From Azolla caroliniana (Eukaryota > Polypodiophyta), in contig JBHGNT010000001.1 of assembly GCA_043228905.1 (NCBI GenBank), forward strand, positions 30,380,001 to 30,444,000: a stretch of DNA of 64,000 nucleotides. Reading direction: 5' to 3'. The position numbers were made by a program, and so were the translations under genes. This document shows positions 54,144 to 64,000 of the stretch, piece after piece. Below the pieces are notes generated by a model. The model ran no database searches, was not told the DNA's origin, and saw nothing but the letters and a program-made list of their open reading frames with translations. Position 1 is the stretch's first letter. The number at the start of each line of letters is the position of its first letter.

Positions 54144-57140
54144 ATGAGAAGCACTGGCATTATGGCATCAGGCCATCATCTTAAGGAAAAACATGATAAT
54201 CACAAGGAGAATATGGCATTTGGGGCCTTGATCAAGGCTTGTGCAGTAAAGAAGGATCTTTCTGGGGGAACTAGATTACATGCTGATATTGTGGAAAGTG
54301 GATTGCTCGGAAAGAGTCCTTTCTTGGCCACCACTTTAGTGCTTATGTATGTGAAATGTGGAGTGCCTTCTAAAGCACAGGAAGTGCTCGACCAACTTGC
54401 CACTAAAGATGTGGTCTCTTGGTCAGCATTAATTTCTGGTTTTGCACAACATGGACAAGGAGACGAAGCCTTAAGCTGTTTTGCACGGATGCAAAATGAG
54501 GGCGTTTCTCCAAATGCGATCACCTTGGCTTGTACCTTGAAGGCATGTGGCAAAGTAGCATCTATCAGCAAAGGAAAGCAAGTTCATGTAGAGATTGTTA
54601 GTATGGGTTTCCTTGAGAAAGATATTGTGCTTGGCACCGCTTTGGTAGATATGTATGCCAAATGTGGTGAGCTTGTGAAAGCACATGACATGCTTCACCG
54701 GCTTCCTATTCGAGATGTCATTGCTTGGTCTGCATTATTGGCTGGGTACACCGAGCATGGACAAATTCATGAAGCTCTAGGTTGTTTTGAACAAATGCAA
54801 TACGAGGGCCTTTCCCCTAATGCAATCACTTTCACTTGCATCTTAAAGGCATGTGCTAACATAGGAGCTCTTGAGAAGGGCGAAGGAATTCATGAAGTGA
54901 TTAGTAGCCATGGCATGCTTGAGAAAGACATCGCGCTCGGCACTGCTTTGGTGGATATGTATGCTAAATGTAATGCACTTGCAAAAGCCCAAAAAGTCCT
55001 GAAAGAGCTTCCTGTTCGAAATGTGGTCACTTGGTCTGCCTTAATTACTGGTTATGCCGAACAAGGGCATGGTCATGAAGCATTGAATTGTTTTGAAGCT
55101 ATGCTATGTGAGGGCCTCTCTCCAGATGTAGTTACATTCATTTGCATCTTGAAAGTATGTGGTAGCATACGGGCCTTAACTAAGGGCAAAGAAATCCACA
55201 AAGAGCTTGTGACTAGGGGCTTGCTCAAAGAAAGTATTGCTGCCGGCAATGCTTTAGTTGATATGTATGTCAAATGTGGAGAGCTTGCAAGAGCACAACA
55301 AGTGCTTAAAGAGCTTCCCCATCGAGACGTTGTCTCTTGGTCATCACTGATTTCAGGATTTTCTCAACACGGACAATGGCATGAAGCTTTGGAGTGTCTT
55401 GACTGGATGCAAAAGGAGGGTCTCTTCCCAAATGAGGTTACATTCATTTGCATCTTGAAAGCATGTAGCAACAGAGAAGCCATACATAAGGGAAAGCAAA
55501 TTCACGAAGAGATTGTGAGACGGGGTCTTCTGAGTAAGGAACTTGTTCTTGGCAATGCTTTGGTGGATATGTATGTTAAATGTGAGCTAATGACAAGAGC
55601 TCAAGAGGCATTGGAAGAGCTTCCTATTCGAGATGTGATCTCTTGGAATTCAGTAATCGCAGGATATGCCCAACTAGGGCAATGCCATGAAGCATTGAAC
55701 TGTTTTGAACGCATGCAAGTAGAGGGTATTTCTCCAGATGTAGTCACTTTCATTTGTATCTTGAAAGGCTGTGGCAGCATAGGTGCTATCAACAAGGGCA
55801 ACCAAATTGAAGGTCAGGCTGTGAATAGTGGCTTTTTGGAAAAGGATATCGAATTGGGGAATACTTTGGTAGATATGTACACAAAATGTGGAGTTCTAAA
55901 AAAAGCGCAACAGATATTAGAAGACCTTCCTGTCCGAGATGCAATCTCCTGGAATGCATTAATTGCAGGGTGTGCCAGCATGGGGCAAGGCCATGAAACT
56001 CTTTCTTATTTTGAACAGATGCGAAGCGAGGGTCATTCTCCAGATGCGGTTACCTACATTTCCATCTTAAGAGCATGTGGTAGCATTAAAAACTCAGACA
56101 AGGGTGAAGAAATTCACAAAGTGATTACAAGGCATGGTTGGCTCGAAAAAGATATCACTCTTGGCAATGCGTTGACTGATATGTATGTTAAATGTGGCAT
56201 GCTTTCAAAAGCACAAGAAGTGCTGGAAGGCCTTCATGGTAAAGATATAGTCTCTTGGAATGCACTGATTTCAGGGTTTGCCCAAGAGGGGCAATATGAG
56301 GAAACATTGGGCTGTTTCCAACGGATGCAAAGCGAGGGTTTCTCTCCTGATACCATCTCATTCATTTGCATCTTGAAGGCTTGTGCTAGTACAGGTGCTA
56401 TAGACAAGGGGAAATGCATACACAGCGAGGTTGTGAATAGAGGATTATTGGTGAATGATATGATACTAGGAAATTGCTTATTGGATATGTATGTGAAGTG
56501 TGGGGAGCTTACACAAGCTAGACAAGTACTCGAAGAGCTTCCAAGTCGAGACATGGCTTGTTTTAACACATTGATCACAGGATATGCTTTGCAAGGTAAC
56601 GGCTATGATGCATTGAACTGTTTCCGGCAAATGCAAGTAGAAGGTCTCGCTCCTGATGAGGTTACTTTCCTATGTGTTCTCACAGCGTGCAGTCATTCTG
56701 GGCTCTTGGATGAGGCTGAAATGCTTTTTGGCAACATGACTAGGGATTATGGCATTGCTCCTACGTTAGAGCACCTTACTTGTATGATTGTGGTTTTTGG
56801 ATCCAGGGGTTTTTTCAAAAAAGTAATGTGGCTGATTAAGGTGATACCGTCGTTTGATAATAATCCAGCAGTGGTTTGGGTTGCATTATTGGGTGTTTGT
56901 AGAAAATGGGGAAATGTAGCGGTTGGAAAGCTAGCTTTTGGTCAAGCAATACAATCAGATAAGGAATGTTCTGGAGCTTATGTCCTTATGGCTAATATAT
57001 TTGCGGCTGCTGGAATGCGAGAGGATGCAGAATGTGTTGAATCTATGAGGCTGAAATATGCTTCAAGGGATCGCATTCAACATTCTCAAAATAATGATAT
57101 CTATGCAAAAGTAAGAGAAATCGCGCTCGAAATATTTTAG
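54144..57140 (+). CDS. Long PLS-class pentatricopeptide repeat protein without DYW domain
   Basis: An intronless 998-residue protein starting MRSTGIMASG. About eight P-L-S triplets (eight MYxKC motifs) are followed by E-type motifs (HSGLLDEAEM, MTRDYGIAPT, VWVALLGVCRKWGNVAVGKL, YVLMANIFAAAGMREDAECV). It then jumps to HSQNNDIYAKVREIALEIF and stops. The paralogue at 49.7 kb shows that the missing parts are the linker before the IYAK motif and the whole DYW deaminase. The product would bind RNA but cannot deaminate alone. E-type PPRs can recruit a DYW protein in trans (CRR4 with DYW1 in Arabidopsis), so it may still act in editing. The lack of a clear targeting sequence is as in its neighbour. 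Confidence 0.9.
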   Translation: MRSTGIMASGHHLKEKHDNHKENMAFGALIKACAVKKDLSGGTRLHADIVESGLLGKSPFLATTLVLMYVKCGVPSKAQEVLDQLATKDVVSWSALISGFAQHGQGDEALSCFARMQNEGVSPNAITLACTLKACGKVASISKGKQVHVEIVSMGFLEKDIVLGTALVDMYAKCGELVKAHDMLHRLPIRDVIAWSALLAGYTEHGQIHEALGCFEQMQYEGLSPNAITFTCILKACANIGALEKGEGIHEVISSHGMLEKDIALGTALVDMYAKCNALAKAQKVLKELPVRNVVTWSALITGYAEQGHGHEALNCFEAMLCEGLSPDVVTFICILKVCGSIRALTKGKEIHKELVTRGLLKESIAAGNALVDMYVKCGELARAQQVLKELPHRDVVSWSSLISGFSQHGQWHEALECLDWMQKEGLFPNEVTFICILKACSNREAIHKGKQIHEEIVRRGLLSKELVLGNALVDMYVKCELMTRAQEALEELPIRDVISWNSVIAGYAQLGQCHEALNCFERMQVEGISPDVVTFICILKGCGSIGAINKGNQIEGQAVNSGFLEKDIELGNTLVDMYTKCGVLKKAQQILEDLPVRDAISWNALIAGCASMGQGHETLSYFEQMRSEGHSPDAVTYISILRACGSIKNSDKGEEIHKVITRHGWLEKDITLGNALTDMYVKCGMLSKAQEVLEGLHGKDIVSWNALISGFAQEGQYEETLGCFQRMQSEGFSPDTISFICILKACASTGAIDKGKCIHSEVVNRGLLVNDMILGNCLLDMYVKCGELTQARQVLEELPSRDMACFNTLITGYALQGNGYDALNCFRQMQVEGLAPDEVTFLCVLTACSHSGLLDEAEMLFGNMTRDYGIAPTLEHLTCMIVVFGSRGFFKKVMWLIKVIPSFDNNPAVVWVALLGVCRKWGNVAVGKLAFGQAIQSDKECSGAYVLMANIFAAAGMREDAECVESMRLKYASRDRIQHSQNNDIYAKVREIALEIF

Positions 57141-58265
57141 ATTCATTCCTCTTGAAACCTTGTGTATTGCAAATCCACCGCTAGCTGTAACTTCACTATT
57201 AGCTCTGGGAAATTGTATATGTATTTTTCGATGCCCATGATTGAAATTGCTGGCAAATACAAATATTAACATCGTCAGCAACTCAGATGATTGAAATTAA
57301 ATCGTTCTGAATCCCCACTCATGACATGACGATAAGTGGTAAACCAATGTCATGATGACAAGTAGTAAACCAAAATCATGACATAATGATCATAATGTTT
57401 GTCAAATGACATTTATTTATTTATTTTAATTAATGGGGTTGTGGATGGGGGCTAGGAGGTTGAACTCCTGACCAATGGGCACATATTGGCTTCAATACAA
57501 TTTGAGCATGCAGAACAAATTGTTGCCAATAACTTTTTGCCATGACAACAACAGGCCTTTCTTTAAATCTAAGCCTGTTGGTGATACGGCCCTAGGTTCT
57601 AACAAAATTGTTGCTCTTTTTAGTAAATTACTTTTGCATTGATCTGAAACATGACACCCAGTAGATGTGTAGTTAATAAGCAGTGTCTCAAAATTGTGGT
57701 TCCTTTATTTAATCACTATCACATTGATCTTAAAACGAAACACCTAGTAGGTGCTTAATAATCAACATCTCAAACACAACACCTACCATGTCTGCTTATT
57801 TGTCTTGGTTTGTTTGTATTGGTATTTTTGAAGGTTGTATACCTAAGGTGTCTTTGTTGACTCTGCCCCTCTCTTAGGTCACTCAATGAACATATCTGGT
57901 AATTCACTTTTTGTTAGCAGATTGTTGAGTATTCACTGACATTTAATGGTAACAGGTTTTCATGAACACGTCAAAGCTTTAAAATAATTTACTAGCAGAT
58001 TGTTGAGAATTCACTGACATTTATTGGCAACAGTTTTTCATGAACAGGTCAAAGCTTTGAAATAATTTACTTGTATAAATAAATATTTCTCATCTCCTAA
58101 TGGACTTCCCATCAAACTTAATTGTCATACAAGCAAATTACACTAAGTTGTAATGAGACGAGTTTTTCATTGTCATAAGAATAAAAAAATTTAACTAAAT
58201 TGATTGTCAAGACGTCTTTAAATTCTCGCCTCTTGCAAAGTGCGATACGTGAATAAAAGAAACAG
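57141..58265. other. Intergenic; tandem and tRNA-like repeats
   Basis: No DYW relic follows the PPR stop. A tRNA-like segment on the minus strand (about 57450-57530, B-box-like AGTTCAACCTC) could be a SINE piece. Near-duplicate blocks CAGATTGTTGAG-ATTCACTGACATTTA occur at about 57918 and 58000, period about 82. Confidence 0.5.
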
Positions 58266-58338
58266 TGGAGATGACGGGCATCGATCCCGCTACCTATCGC
58301 ATGCAAAGCGATCGCTCTACCATTTGAGCTACATCCCC
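58266..58338 (-). tRNA. tRNA-Ala (anticodon TGC)
   Basis: On the minus strand the 73-base gene reads GGGGATGTAGCTCAAATGGT at its 5' end. The acceptor GGGGATG/CATCTCC pairs with one G-U. The D-arm is GCTC/GAGC, the anticodon stem ATCGC/GCGAT holds loop TTTGCAT (TGC), and the T-stem GCGGG/CCCGT holds loop ATCGATG. Discriminator A is at 58266. A- and B-boxes are present and there is no intron. The anticodon and T-arms differ at several bases from the usual plant nuclear tRNA-Ala, but pairing is kept in the anticodon stem. It may be a diverged functional copy. Confidence 0.9.
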
Positions 58339-60441
58339 TTGTTTATATATCAATATCTTTTACCATACTATGTTCTGGTTCTTTATTTTCACATTATTTA
58401 TCTCTTTTCCTTTCACACTCGATGACCGCCTCGTATCAATCACGTCTTCTAGGAAACTACTAAAGGGAGAGGAGTTCCATGGGGTAAAATATAATTGGGG
58501 CAAGTTTGAGGATGTCTACTAATCGATATACTAATTTTGTATAATCTATACGTTAGTTCATCTATTTATAATGACCATGCATGCCTAATGGTCATACTGA
58601 GACCTCTATTTGAAACCCTCCAACTGGACAACAGTAGGCCACTCTAAGCAGCTACTGAATCATTCTTTACTTGTTAGTGATGTATTGGCTCTTTCAATTG
58701 GTAAGGTCATTCCTATACTTTGCTTTGCTTGCAGCTTACAATTCTCGCTTTTGAAGGATGACTAGTTTCTCACAAGCATCATCGTAATCATACTTTGTTC
58801 TCTAGCAACAGTTTTTAGATACTTCTGCTTGCATTACTTTCATGCTGATGTGTTTGCATTACTATAATTGTGCTTTCATTTTGGTTGTAATAGTTTCTGG
58901 ATTTCTTCTAGCAAGCGTGTTATCATTTTCACATTTTGTTCTAGCAACATTTCAGGTTACTTGTTATTGGATTATATACTTGTGCTTGCATGATTTTGAA
59001 ATTTTACTACTCCATATGTCCCACTCTTCCCATCACAAATCCCTGCATAACTAATATCTTTGGTAAACCCAAGCATCCTAATCAACCAAAAGGAAATGCA
59101 TATAGATCCATATAAAGTCTTTAAAGCCTAGTAGAATGGATTCCTTAAGCCTCATGATTCAATACTGTAGAAAGAAATGATTTCTTTGAGCCTACAAATG
59201 ATGCATTTCAATACAGATTGATTTTGATGGCCACAATTTGTCATACCTACAAAAATGAAGAACCTTCAGGAATTTAAATAGAAAAGACAATTGACTGCAA
59301 TAAAGCTGGCCATTTACACTGGCGTACATCAAATTTATTTTCATATCTATTAGAATGAATAAAGCCCCCACATATTCACACAACAGAGACTTTGACTACA
59401 GCCAAACTACCAATAATGTGGTGATGTACATTGACAAATACCAAATTGAGACCTCCAAGTACGTAATCTTCTCAAATTGATTGCGGTTACGTTGCATAAG
59501 AGACCACCCAATCAAACATATATCATTAGGTAATCTTCTCTCAGATGACTAACACCTAGTGTTTTGAATCTAGATCCGTTTTTCTTAAAAATGCTTCGTT
59601 CGAAAATTGAGGCAATGAACCCAAAAGACATGTTTACCCTGCAGTGCTTTTACTTTGTTGAGATCCTTTTTAGAGAGATAAGCAAAGGAGTAGCCTCTTC
59701 TCAAGGCCAAAGAATATGATTTCGATTGATAATCAGTTACACCAATTTAACATTATTCCAAAAAAGAATTGAAAGTTTGAATGCTCTGCATGTCTAAAAT
59801 GTGGAGAGTGGCAAATGCTATTGAGCTCCACCATACTTTTAAACAAGAACCTCCATAACAATGCCCTGGCCCAGTAAATCTTGCATGGTACAGCTGCAAA
59901 TAAATCTGGGTATAGGACCTCAATGGAGGCACTCTCTTCTTGCCTGCTCAGATCTCTTTCTTGGGAAGCCTTAATGCCTTTGCCTAGTAGATATTGAGTA
60001 GTACATCCAGAAGGAAAGCCTCCTAAGATCCTCCAGCAAAAACACATAGGATTTAGGGTTTATATATTGTATTCACGACCACACATATTGTTTTAACTCC
60101 AGCTAAAACATATACAACAAGGCAACCTCCATTTGATGCCCACAATAATGATTAAACATTTCCAGCTGCAATAAATATCTCAAGGTAATCTCCTTGGCAT
60201 AACCCCATCCATTGTTCTACATCTCAAGCATTTTAACAAAATACTTAATAACTGCCTTGCCCGGTAAATATTGCAGAGTCAAGCTTCAATTTAAAAACTC
60301 GATAACACAACTCCAAGAAGGCAATCTCCTCTCGCATAAGCACACAATATATCCAAATGTTCTACCTCTTCCCTTCTTAGCGAATGCTGCATCCAAAGTC
60401 ATAATAATAAAATAGAATGGTACTTAACATATCCACTGCCT
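58339..60441. other. Intergenic and 3' flank of the mTERF gene
   Basis: No recognisable protein. Short degenerate repeats (GCCYGGTAAATMTTGCA-like) occur at about 59870, 59990 and 60260. The open frame at 59733-60047 (minus) spans them and is not a recognised gene. Confidence 0.45.
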
Positions 60442-61860
60442 CTATTTCCTGAAACGTTTCGCAAACGCTTCATCTGATGTGGTAACAACTGAACACAAAG
60501 GCACATGCTTCTTCAGCAATCCTTTCTCTTTGAGTTGGTTTATGAGGGCAAATCTAGGAATGAGCCTCTTCTCAAGGCTTGAGGTCATATAACCAGGGCA
60601 GCTGAGAAGTTCCTCAATATCTCGTCCCAACGTCACAGAAAGATAACTGATCTTCTTATTCATAGCATCTTCTCGCATACATAATACATTAGGCTGTCTC
60701 CGAACCATTAATATAGCTTGATCATGAGAGAACCCTAATGTTTTCATGTACTCGAATTTCACCATTAATCGTGCCGGGGCATATTTGGACCATAATCCTA
60801 AAGCTCTTACCCCACCTTTGGTTTTCAGATCTAAGCCAAAATACTCAAGAAGCTCTAGCCTTTTTGATAGACCAGGTTCTAAAGAACCAGAGAAAACCCT
60901 AGGATGACTTCTCAAAATATGAGCAAGGCTTTCTTTAGACATACCCTTACTGTACAGAAGGTCACATCGTGGCATCACATTCTTCTCTATGCTAAGCTTG
61001 AAGAATTCTGGAAGCCTAGCCATGGTGAGACATATACCAGAAGGATTAAGACCTATTTCTTTAAGAAAAGAAACGTGTTTCTGCAGGTTTTGTGGCGATG
61101 AACACAGAGATAAGCTTCCTGACTTGAGCAAAATGAACCTTCTAAGGAGTTCTCCTGTGAGACCAGACTCTTCAAGAAGCTCTAGCTTCATTCTGAAGCT
61201 ATTAAGGTTAGAGTTGATGAAGGATGGATTTGAACAAAGGAAGTTACCAGCTAGGGTTCCTGTGATACCTCGATTTTTAAGGAGATGCAGGAGGAGAGCG
61301 AGCTTATCACTTCGTGGTTCAGCAGAGAGGACTGTATTGATCTGTGACTCGCTTAATCCTTCTTGACGAAGAAGATCCCTCTTCGACATAACATCTGTTC
61401 CTTCTGTCCCAGCAGAGGTGTTGGAATTAAGAGAAGTTTCACCTTGAAGAAGATCTCTCTGCAAATTCACCTCATTTTCTTCTTCTTCTTTTTCATCCGC
61501 TTTTATTGCTGAATTGTCTACTTCTCCTTCTCCTTTTGCCGCTGATCCTTCTTCTGTTCGTATGAAGATATTAGAGCAGAACAATCGATGGTGGATGAAT
61601 GCGAGTTTCTTAAACTGATGCTGATGAGACCTGCAGGTGACACCCCCATGGATCTTGGACATAACATACCGAGCTTCTTCTTCTCCTCCTCCTTCTTGCT
61701 CTGCGTCTACTTCTACTTCTACTTGTGTTGGTACAGAGACATTGGGGCAGAAGAACGGTGGACGCCTCTTCTTCTTGCACTGATTCTGACAGTGATGATG
61801 ATGAAACGAGTCGGTGGTGATGATCCTTCCGCGCATCCATGCAAGGAGAACACGCATCAT
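60442..61860 (-). CDS. mTERF-family organelle protein
   Basis: The first true ATG of the long minus frame is at 61858-61860 (MMRVLLAWMRGR), giving 472 residues; the frame upstream opens only with GTG. The N-terminus is basic, Ser/His-rich and low in acid for about 45 residues, as expected of a mitochondrial or plastid transit peptide. An acidic low-complexity linker follows. Residues about 160-460 carry mTERF repeats (LLHLLKNRGITGTLAGNFL, KLELLEESGLTGELLRRFIL, HPRVFSGSLEPGLSKRLELL, RQPNVLCMREDAMNKKISYL, MTSSLEKRLIPRFALINQLK). mTERF proteins bind organelle nucleic acids and control transcription, splicing or ribosome assembly. I cannot name the orthologue. Confidence 0.88.
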   Translation of the reverse strand: MMRVLLAWMRGRIITTDSFHHHHCQNQCKKKRRPPFFCPNVSVPTQVEVEVDAEQEGGGEEEARYVMSKIHGGVTCRSHQHQFKKLAFIHHRLFCSNIFIRTEEGSAAKGEGEVDNSAIKADEKEEEENEVNLQRDLLQGETSLNSNTSAGTEGTDVMSKRDLLRQEGLSESQINTVLSAEPRSDKLALLLHLLKNRGITGTLAGNFLCSNPSFINSNLNSFRMKLELLEESGLTGELLRRFILLKSGSLSLCSSPQNLQKHVSFLKEIGLNPSGICLTMARLPEFFKLSIEKNVMPRCDLLYSKGMSKESLAHILRSHPRVFSGSLEPGLSKRLELLEYFGLDLKTKGGVRALGLWSKYAPARLMVKFEYMKTLGFSHDQAILMVRRQPNVLCMREDAMNKKISYLSVTLGRDIEELLSCPGYMTSSLEKRLIPRFALINQLKEKGLLKKHVPLCSVVTTSDEAFAKRFRK

Positions 61861-61885
61861 ACACTTTAACCCTAATCCATGGAGG

Positions 61886-62053
61886 GATACAGAGAGAGGT
61901 GCATGTAACACTTTTGCTCAAAACCCCGAGCTTTAAAGCCCTAAACCTAATCCTGATACAGAGAGAGGTGCATGTAACACTTCTGCTCAAAACCCCGAGC
62001 TTTAAAGCCCTAACCCTAATCCTGATACAGAGAGAGGTGCATGTAGCATGAGG
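61886..62053. repeat. 69-bp repeats with telo-box-like motifs in the mTERF leader
   Basis: Units begin GATACAGAGAGAGGTGCATG at 61886, 61955 and (partial) 62024, period 69. Each includes AAAACCCCGAGCTTTAAAGC and a CCTAA(A/C)CCTAATCCTGA end. The array starts only 25 bp upstream of the mTERF ATG, so it lies in the 5'UTR or promoter. Confidence 0.92.
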
Positions 62054-62168
62054 AGTTTTTGTTCCGAACGCGAAAGACACTGAACCCTAACCCTGATTCC
62101 TAGAGGAGTACTTCTAGCCAACAAGAAGGGAAAGGGGCAGGGGCATATCGATCAAAACCTTTAACTTA

Positions 62169-62196
62169 ACCTAAACCCTAACCCTAACCCTAACAC
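62169..62196. repeat. Interstitial telomere-like run
   Basis: ACCTAAACCCTAACCCTAAC and one further CCCTAAC resemble plant telobox sequence (AAACCCTAA). Teloboxes are common in promoters and leaders of plant growth and translation genes. With the repeats at 61886-62053 it forms a telobox-rich mTERF promoter. Confidence 0.8.
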
Positions 62197-64000
62197 ATAG
62201 AGAGGTGTTTCCAAAAGCGAAGTTTTGCTTAAAACACCCTAACCCTGATCCATGCAATTGCTCTGTTGTTGTTGTTGTTTTTTTTCTTTTTAAACCAAGA
62301 GGGGCATTTCCTGGGAATAACAGAAACATGAGTAAGGAGCGTTTCCGGAAACGAAGATAAAACTGTCGGGTATGTATTTGTTCGGGAGTCCTTCGGGTTC
62401 CGATGACGAGTCCTTTTTTTATTGCCATCCCTTCAATCTCCGAATATTCATAATTTTTTATTAACTTTCTTATATGAAATGGGATCTCCATTTGAATGAT
62501 GGATAGATAGATAGTTAGTTAAGAAGATCGTTCCCGCTTTGCCCAACACCCTCTCTGTAACCTCTTTGGGATGAATAATCCTTGGGATATGTAGTTCTAC
62601 ATGAGATGTTAGTTTCAAGAGCCTCCATGGCCCTCCAAGAGACGTTGTTGACCCTAGGAACACCTAGATTTAACTTAGCCAAAATCACCATGTCATGAGA
62701 CTCGTCTCACTATTTATTTGCATCATATGTTGTTGGTGAACAAGTTTGCGGGCCAAAGTATCGCTCTATGAAATGTTGTTAGTCTCTTCCAATCCCCTAC
62801 GTGCGCATTTGTCTCACGATCTCACAATTTGTGATATACCCATTTGCCATGCTTGTTACTCGAATATTCTTGAATATTGAGAGTTGCGTATCAACGCTGT
62901 ACATAGTACATGAAAAATGTTTCATATTTTACATGAGAAGGACAATAAGGATGTCTCGCTTTTTGTTTGTAATAATAATAATACTTGTTCTCACGCTTTG
63001 TAGCTTCTCTCCTCTCATGTCTTTTCAAGAAGAACTAGAATGATCTGAAGTCCGCATAAAGTACATCGATCATCGTGTAGCCTAGTTTAGAAGCGGATAT
63101 TGGAGGTATGTATTGGCACAAACATGACAAGAATCACAAAGAATTGAATAAAAACTGGAGAACAATCTAGAAAGAGCCTAGTTACGCAATAACTCCCAAA
63201 AGGTCCATTTGTAAGGGAATGCAGTTGGCAAAGGGTGAGACGTGAGACGCAGCTCCAAGATAATTGCCAAAACTATAACAAGATTCAAGCAATAATTGAT
63301 ATACCAAACATGGCCAAAATTAGGTTTTTGGCAACGAGAACATTTGGAGAAACAAAAGATACAAGTTTTGGAGCCAAAGATGCACAACATTTGAATTTTC
63401 GAGATTGGAAAATGGAATTGGTGTTCTCGTTGCATGAAGGACCAATCATAGAGCAACTAGTGAACAAAAAAGATTAAAAAAAAAAACCATGGCTTAATCA
63501 ATCATAAAAGAACCTCTCAAAAAAGTTTGAAAACCATAGCAAAATTTGAATTATGAGGACATGGAAATAGCACAAACCCAATGAATGAATGAATGCATAA
63601 TCATAAATATTAAGTTCTGAGTGGATTCATTGGGGAAAACTCTCGATAGGTAACTATGTAGTATGTAAGTAATGAGAATAAATGAGAAATTAAATTTCAG
63701 AAATTAATAAATAGGGAAAATAAATAAATAATAAATGGGTTTTGTAGGGGGGGGGGGGGGGGGGGAGGTGATGGGAACAGGGGAGGGTCCACGTTGTACG
63801 TGATGCGATAAAAAAGGAAGGAAACAAATGATTGCCTCAAGGACATGATTAATGAATTACTACTACTGTAACATAAATCCATGCATATACATACATAATG
63901 TAATCAAATGATTCTGTCTCTGTCTCTGTTTGCTGCCTCTGACAATAGAAACAGAGGCTTCATGCAAGGCAGAGGAGGAAGAAACAGAGGAGGATAATAC
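62197..64000. other. Intergenic, no gene recognised
   Basis: (GTT)n at about 62264-62278 is followed by a T run. (GATA)-like repeats lie at about 62502-62516 and (G)19 at 63747-63765. Open frames at 62801-63043 and 63235-63477 have no motif. The window ends without a further gene. Confidence 0.5.

Noticed and set aside
61861-61911. Extended N-terminus of the mTERF protein
   Set aside because: The extension begins at GTG, not ATG, and is encoded by the leader repeats.

Overview
The window is nuclear DNA of a land plant, and most likely a fern. Genes are sparse, spliceosomal introns carry transposon debris, and one primed LTR element, one LINE and two DNA transposons can be delimited. The strongest organism clue is a pair of intronless PLS-class PPR genes whose repeats are nearly identical to one another, a style typical of fern PPR families. 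That placement is an inference from family knowledge, not a database match.

Layout. 1-8.5 kb is retroelement debris: an LTR-like region, an antisense gypsy gag relic, a tRNA-like SINE head, and a decayed L1-type LINE. 8.5-15.5 kb is intergenic, with a small gypsy derivative that keeps two LTRs, a tRNA-Ala primer-binding site and a polypurine tract. The same stretch holds a hAT-type element with an 8-bp target duplication and a solo LTR. 15.5-16.0 kb (minus strand) is a small secreted lipid-transfer-like gene.

18.19-26.27 kb is a complete 8.1-kb Mutator-like element (MULE). It has long terminal inverted repeats, a 10-bp target duplication, inverted sets of subterminal repeats, a five-exon ULP1-type (C48) cysteine protease gene with its catalytic residues intact, and a transposase (GCM1/FLYWCH-like zinc finger, DDE, SWIM) broken by one in-frame TGA. 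It sits 42 bp upstream of the start codon of an eleven-exon SNF5/BSH gene (26.3-31.8 kb), a SWI/SNF chromatin-remodelling core subunit whose second intron holds a copia reverse-transcriptase fossil.

31.8-38.6 kb is gene-poor with many microsatellites. 38.6-42.5 kb is an ankyrin plus tandem CCCH zinc-finger (RR-TZF) gene with a duplicated G-box promoter block, a 5'UTR intron and an overlapping upstream ORF. 44.6-47.6 kb (minus) is an F-box/LRR gene with a probable 5'UTR intron. 49.7-52.1 and 54.1-57.1 kb are two tandem PPR genes: the first keeps a DYW domain with Glu-to-Asp at the catalytic position, the second stops before the DYW domain. 58.3 kb is a tRNA-Ala(TGC) on the minus strand. 60.4-61.9 kb (minus) is an mTERF gene with a repeated, telo-box-bearing leader.

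Two themes connect the window. Several host genes encode organelle RNA or expression factors (the two PPRs and the mTERF). The MULE insertion at the BSH promoter is the clearest candidate for an element changing a host gene's control region.
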